Below, piece after piece: positions 61,108 to 64,000 of a DNA stretch of 64,000 bases. Source of the stretch: Ochrobactrum teleogrylli (GTDB lineage: Bacteria > Pseudomonadota > Alphaproteobacteria > Rhizobiales > Rhizobiaceae); the NCBI RefSeq assembly GCF_006376685.1, contig NZ_VEWL01000014.1, forward strand, positions 56,356-120,355, written 5' to 3'. Made by a program: the position numbers and the translations under genes. Under the pieces are notes generated by a model, which was given only the letters and a program-made list of their open reading frames with translations, made no database searches and was not told the DNA's origin. Numbering within the stretch: position 1 is the stretch's first letter; each line of letters starts with the position of its first letter.

Positions 61108-61644
61108 ATGACCAAGACACCATGCCCACCGCTCAAAGACGCCGACTGGCCCGCAGCTATCGAAGATCTTCGGTCCGGCTTCGCCGGCGCCTTGAACGTT
61201 TATCGTACGATGGCGCATCACCCGGATCTCGTTCGGGCCTGGGCGCCGTTGCGCCAGCATATCGTGAAGGACAGCGCGCTCGGTCTGGAGCGTTCGGAAC
61301 TGGTTATTCTGCGCTCGGCGCACCGCATGGGGTCGGCTTACGAATGGGCGCACCATGTGAGCCGCGCTCGTGCGCTTGGAATGTCGGATGAGCGCATCGC
61401 AGCCATGCGTTCCACACCGGAAGGCGAAGATGGGCTGATTGCGGAAGCCGTCGACTGCCTTTTCGACAAAAGACGGTTGCCACTCGATCTCGAAAAACGG
61501 TTAGCCGCTCGCATTGGGAGAGCCGCCGTTTTCGACTTGATCGCTACGGTCGGCTTCTATTCTGTTCTTGGTTACATCCTGATGACATATGAAACGCCCA
61601 TCGATGAATCTGTCACCAGGGAAATGGAGATTTCTCCACTTTAG
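61108..61644 (+). CDS. Carboxymuconolactone decarboxylase/AhpD-like protein
   Basis: 178 residues, all-helical CMD-fold protein. The family core appears as LERSELVILRSAHRMGSAYEWAHHVSRARALGMSDERI; the AhpD CxxC is absent, with Ser-Ala-Tyr-Glu before His instead. Such proteins are alkylhydroperoxidase-like or decarboxylases; function here is unknown. Its end abuts the IS remnants. Confidence 0.75.
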   Translation: MTKTPCPPLKDADWPAAIEDLRSGFAGALNVYRTMAHHPDLVRAWAPLRQHIVKDSALGLERSELVILRSAHRMGSAYEWAHHVSRARALGMSDERIAAMRSTPEGEDGLIAEAVDCLFDKRRLPLDLEKRLAARIGRAAVFDLIATVGFYSVLGYILMTYETPIDESVTREMEISPL

Positions 61645-61654
61645 TCAGATAGTT

Positions 61655-61834
61655 AAATACGGTGTTATGGATGCCTCGATGATCAGCCAGATGAAGGCTC
61701 TGGAGGATCGAAGCCGGAAAAGCAATTCATCCAGTGAATCAATTGCCCGGCGGAGCAACCGTCGCCTGAAGAAGATGTATGCGGAGATTAGCATGCAGGC
61801 GGAACTGCTCAAAGAGGCTCTTGGAAAAAAGTGA
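61655..61834 (+). pseudogene. IS3 (IS407-like) transposase OrfA, 3' fragment with insertion
   Basis: KYGVMDASMISQMKALED and NRRLKKMYAEISMQAELLKE are typical of the C-terminal half of IS407-group OrfA. The N-terminal HTH half is missing. Between the two stretches, 48 bases (61709-61756) of foreign, partly palindromic sequence are inserted without changing the frame. Confidence 0.78.
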
Positions 61835-61857
61835 CGCGGCCATCTTAACGCCGGGAG

Positions 61858-62285
61858 ATGGCCGGGAAAGCAGTGGCGTTGCGAGGGGTGAGCGTTGCGC
61901 TTGCCTGCCACATCTTCGAGGTCAGCGAGACATGTTATCGTTACAGCGCCAGGCTGAACGACGAGAACGCGCAGATTGCCGATCTCCTGATCGGACCGAC
62001 GCGGGCAAAGAAGACCTGGGGCTTCGGTCTGTGTTTCCTTTATCTGCGCAATGTCCGGGGGCATCACTGGAACCATAAACGCGTGAGCTTGAATTGAACT
62101 TCAGGACCAAGCCGCGCAAGCGGTTGACGCGGGACAAGCCCGATGCTCTGACCGTGCCAGATGCGCCGAACATGGTCTGGTCCATGGATTTCATAGCCGA
62201 CCGGCTGGAGGATGGAAGGCAATTCCGGCTGCTGAACGTCCTGGACGACTTCAACCGCGAAGGAGAGGTGGCTCGGAAGATTTGA
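61858..62285 (+). pseudogene. IS3 (IS407-like) transposase OrfB, frameshifted fragment
   Basis: Frame one gives SETCYRYSARLNDENAQIAD and KTWGFGLCFLYLRN up to HKRV near 62085. The reading then shifts, by a small deletion, to a second frame with RTKPRKRLTRDKPDAL and WSMDFIADRLEDGRQF, which carries the first Asp of the DDE triad. It stops after LDDFNREG near 62265; the rest of the catalytic core is absent. Confidence 0.8.
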
Positions 62286-62347
62286 ACAGCTAGGATAAGT
62301 GGAATTTCTGCCTGACATCGGCTTAGATGCGGAGAACAGGAGATACC

Positions 62348-62662
62348 ATGACGAGACGACCACGCCGGAACCACAGCCCGGCTTTCAAGGCCAAGGTGGC
62401 GCTTGCCGCGATCAGAGGCGAGCAGACGCTGGTGGAATTATCCCAGCAGTTCGACGTGCATACCAATCAGATCAAGCAGTGGAAAGAACAGCTTCTTGAG
62501 GGAGCGACAGGCGTTTTCGGCGATGAAACCAAGGCCGAACTTGCGGGGCCTACCGTCGGCGTCAAAACGCTTCACGCCAAGATCGGCGAGCTAACACTGG
62601 AGAATGATGCTTCGCTTGGGGCTTACGCGGCCCCACTGGGGCCACGGTCCCCGCTACGATAA
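62348..62662 (+). pseudogene. IS3-family transposase OrfA, disrupted near its end
   Basis: MTRRPRRNHSPAFKAKVALA begins an OrfA with the HTH_Tnp pattern (TLVELSQQFDVHTNQIKQWK). After KIGELTLEND the expected continuation is replaced by about 56 unrelated bases (62609-62664) containing GGCCCC-ACT-GGGGCC and a stop. The expected sequence (ggagcgctcggc...) resumes at 62665. Confidence 0.8.
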
Positions 62663-62702
62663 CCGGAGCGCTCGGCAAGGCGGGATTGCTGGGCGGAAAG
62701 AA

Positions 62703-63050
62703 ATGATTGACCGCAATCACGAGCTATCCGTCGTGCGCCAGGCGAAGCTTCTCGGCTTCAGTCGTGGCAGTGTCTATTATTCTCCGCGCCCAGTGCCGAA
62801 CGTCGATCTGGCTTTGACGCGCCGGATCGACGAATTGCATCTCGATTACCCGTTTGCCGGAAGTCGGATGGTGCAAGGGCTTTTGAGGGGAGAAGGGCTG
62901 GAGGTTGGGCGATTGCACGTCGCCGCGCTCATGAAGAAGATGGGTATCGAGGCGATCTACCATGGCCCGAACACGTCGAAACCAGCGCCAGGGCACAAGG
63001 TCTATCCCTACCTCCTGCGCAAGCTGGCGGTTACCAGACCCAATCAGGTC
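62703..63050 (+). pseudogene. IS3-family transposase OrfB, N-terminal fragment
   Basis: MIDRNHELSVVRQAKLLGFS, RRIDELHLDYPFAGSRM and PGHKVYPYLLRKLAVTRPNQ are the N-terminal HTH_21 and linker parts of IS3 OrfB. The gene breaks off at TRPNQV, just before the DDE core, where IS110-type sequence begins. It belongs with the OrfA at 62348. Confidence 0.8.
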
Positions 63051-63129
63051 TGTTGGTGTGGACGGCTCCCAACGGCATCGCGATGTGCCAGAATGAGTTC
63101 GTTGAAAGCTCAATCGAGGGAGACCGTCC

Positions 63130-63880
63130 TTGGAACAGATTATTCGAATAGGTATAGATACGTCAAAGAGTGTTTTCCAGTTGCATGGCGTGAACGCAGC
63201 CGAGCAGCCAATTCCTTCGTAAGAAGCTTTCACGTAGAGAGATGGTGAGATTCTTCGAGAAAGCGTCGCCGACTACTATTGCACTCGAAGCTTGTGGTGG
63301 ATCTCATCATTGGGCAAGGCATTAAGCTCATTCGGCCATGAGGTGAAGCTGATCGCGCCTCAATTGGCGAAGCCCTATGTTAACCGTGGCAAGAAAGACG
63401 CTGCGGATGCGGAAGCTTTATGCGAGGCGATGAGCCGGCCTACCATGCGTTTCGTGCCGGTGAAAACTGCCGACCAGCAAGCGGCATTGATGCTTATCGG
63501 CATGCGAGAGAGTCTCATTCGCAATCGGACGCAGCTCGCTAATACCATTCGAGGTTTTGCTATGGAGTTCGAGACCGCCGCTGCCACCGGCATGTGCCGC
63601 ATTGAGCCTTTGTTAGAGCGAATAGCGGTTGATCCATCATTACCTGAACTGGCCCGCGCGCTTTTTGCCATGCATGGCGATGAATATCAAGATTTGCTTG
63701 CGGAAACGAAAGCTGTCGAGGAAAGGCTTACCACATTACATCGCTCGGATGAATGCAGCATCCGGCTAGCCGAAATACCAGGTGTCGGACCGATTGGCGC
63801 ATCGCTGTTGATGATGAAGACTCCCGATCCCAAGATGTTTAAGTCAGGTCGCGATTTCGCCGCTTGGATAGGTCTTACAC
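63130..63880 (+). pseudogene. IS110/IS1111-family transposase, frameshifted and truncated
   Basis: Begins with EQIIRIGIDTSKSVFQLHG, the RuvC-like DEDD start, and continues through ALEACGGSHHW, KKDAADAEALCEAMSRPTMR, and the helix-hairpin-helix region AEIPGVGPIGASLLMMKT. An extra C near 63214 shifts the frame and a missing G near 63318 restores it. The gene ends at WIGLTP where a small inverted-repeat element is inserted, losing the C-terminal Ser domain. Confidence 0.82.
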
Positions 63881-63958
63881 CTAGTGGATTGAATTTGACG
63901 TTTGAATCCCGGCTGACACATACGCTGTTTCAAACGTCAAATTCGAAAAATCCACTAG
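63881..63958 (+). repeat. 78-bp inverted-repeat insertion (MITE-like)
   Basis: Begins CTAGTGGATTGAATTTGACG and ends with the imperfect inverse (CAAACGTCAAATTCG then AATCCACTAG). CTAG at both outer ends may be a duplicated target. It interrupts the IS110-like transposase. CTAGTGG appears again at 63973, possibly the edge of another copy cut by the window end. Confidence 0.65.
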
Positions 63959-64000
63959 ATACATATAGTTGCTAGTGGTCTTTTTGATTCCAACATTTGC

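Larger units (their letters stand above)
61645..64000 (+). mobile_element. Cluster of broken IS3- and IS110-family elements
   Basis: From about 61645 to the window end the sequence is made of truncated transposase genes: an IS3/IS407-like pair, a second IS3-like pair, an IS1111/IS110-like gene and a small inverted-repeat insertion. Each abuts or interrupts the next. No complete element remains, so the cluster marks an old insertion hotspot at the edge of the catabolic region. Confidence 0.8.

Noticed and set aside
61709..61756. Possible small CRISPR-like or tandem repeat
   Set aside because: There is a single palindromic unit, no repeat-spacer periodicity and no cas gene anywhere in the window.

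Overview
The window looks like an accessory, catabolic part of a chromosome or megaplasmid from an alphaproteobacterium of the Brucella/Ochrobactrum (Rhizobiales) type. The basis is general protein character, the transporter and regulator families, the IS3/IS110-like remnants and a dispersed AGAGCGGTTCC-type palindromic repeat. The genus is an inference; no rRNA, tRNA or housekeeping marker is present to confirm it. I saw no CRISPR array, tRNA, rRNA or replication origin.

Layout. (1) 1-2706: ordinary genome edge with the end of an ABC-F ATPase, a GST-like protein and a PiT phosphate transporter. (2) 3125-19047: a carbohydrate/polyol unit. It has an ABC importer with two different ATPases and a small membrane protein, then a GMC oxidoreductase, a GntR/FCD regulator, a zinc-free MDR, a GldA-type dehydrogenase, SDRs, an FMN hydroxyacid dehydrogenase, a uronate-dehydrogenase-like protein, a beta-propeller lactonase and an IclR regulator. 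An ACATGTTACATGT-type operator stands before each of three successive plus-strand units and again near 19788. (3) 19161-28180: a cupin dioxygenase-like gene, an AroE paralogue, a TIM-barrel protein, an AAHS-type MFS transporter, two tandem ketosteroid-dehydrogenase-like flavoproteins, a NIPSNAP-like protein and a second type of TIM barrel. (4) 28416-34741: IclR, zinc alcohol dehydrogenase, GntR, TIM barrel and SDR on the minus strand, facing a small plus-strand operon. (5) 34714-41801: a TetR repressor, its probable operator-promoter, and an amino-acid-type ABC importer whose binding protein and permeases are separated by an AroQ paralogue, a Gfo/Idh/MocA protein, another TIM barrel and an aldo-keto reductase. 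(6) 41883-54145: a nine-gene minus-strand operon (FAD D-hydroxyacid oxidase, D-hydroxyacid dehydrogenase, HpcH aldolase, PotABCD/Fbp-type importer, two RraA aldolases, AceE-like transketolase) facing an IclR gene across a perfect palindrome. (7) 54152-61644: two RpiR regulators, a C45 N-terminal-nucleophile hydrolase, a polar amino-acid ABC importer, a class III aminotransferase and a CMD-family protein. (8) 61645-64000: broken IS3 and IS110 elements and a small inverted-repeat insertion.

Taken together this is a mosaic of import-plus-oxidation modules with eight local regulators, four ABC importers and one MFS carrier. Regions 3-5 resemble a quinate/shikimate-to-protocatechuate module (AroE-like, AroQ-like, three dehydroshikimate-dehydratase-like barrels). 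However, both shikimate-family enzymes have lost residues that normally hold the substrate, so a related but different cyclic substrate is a reasonable hypothesis.
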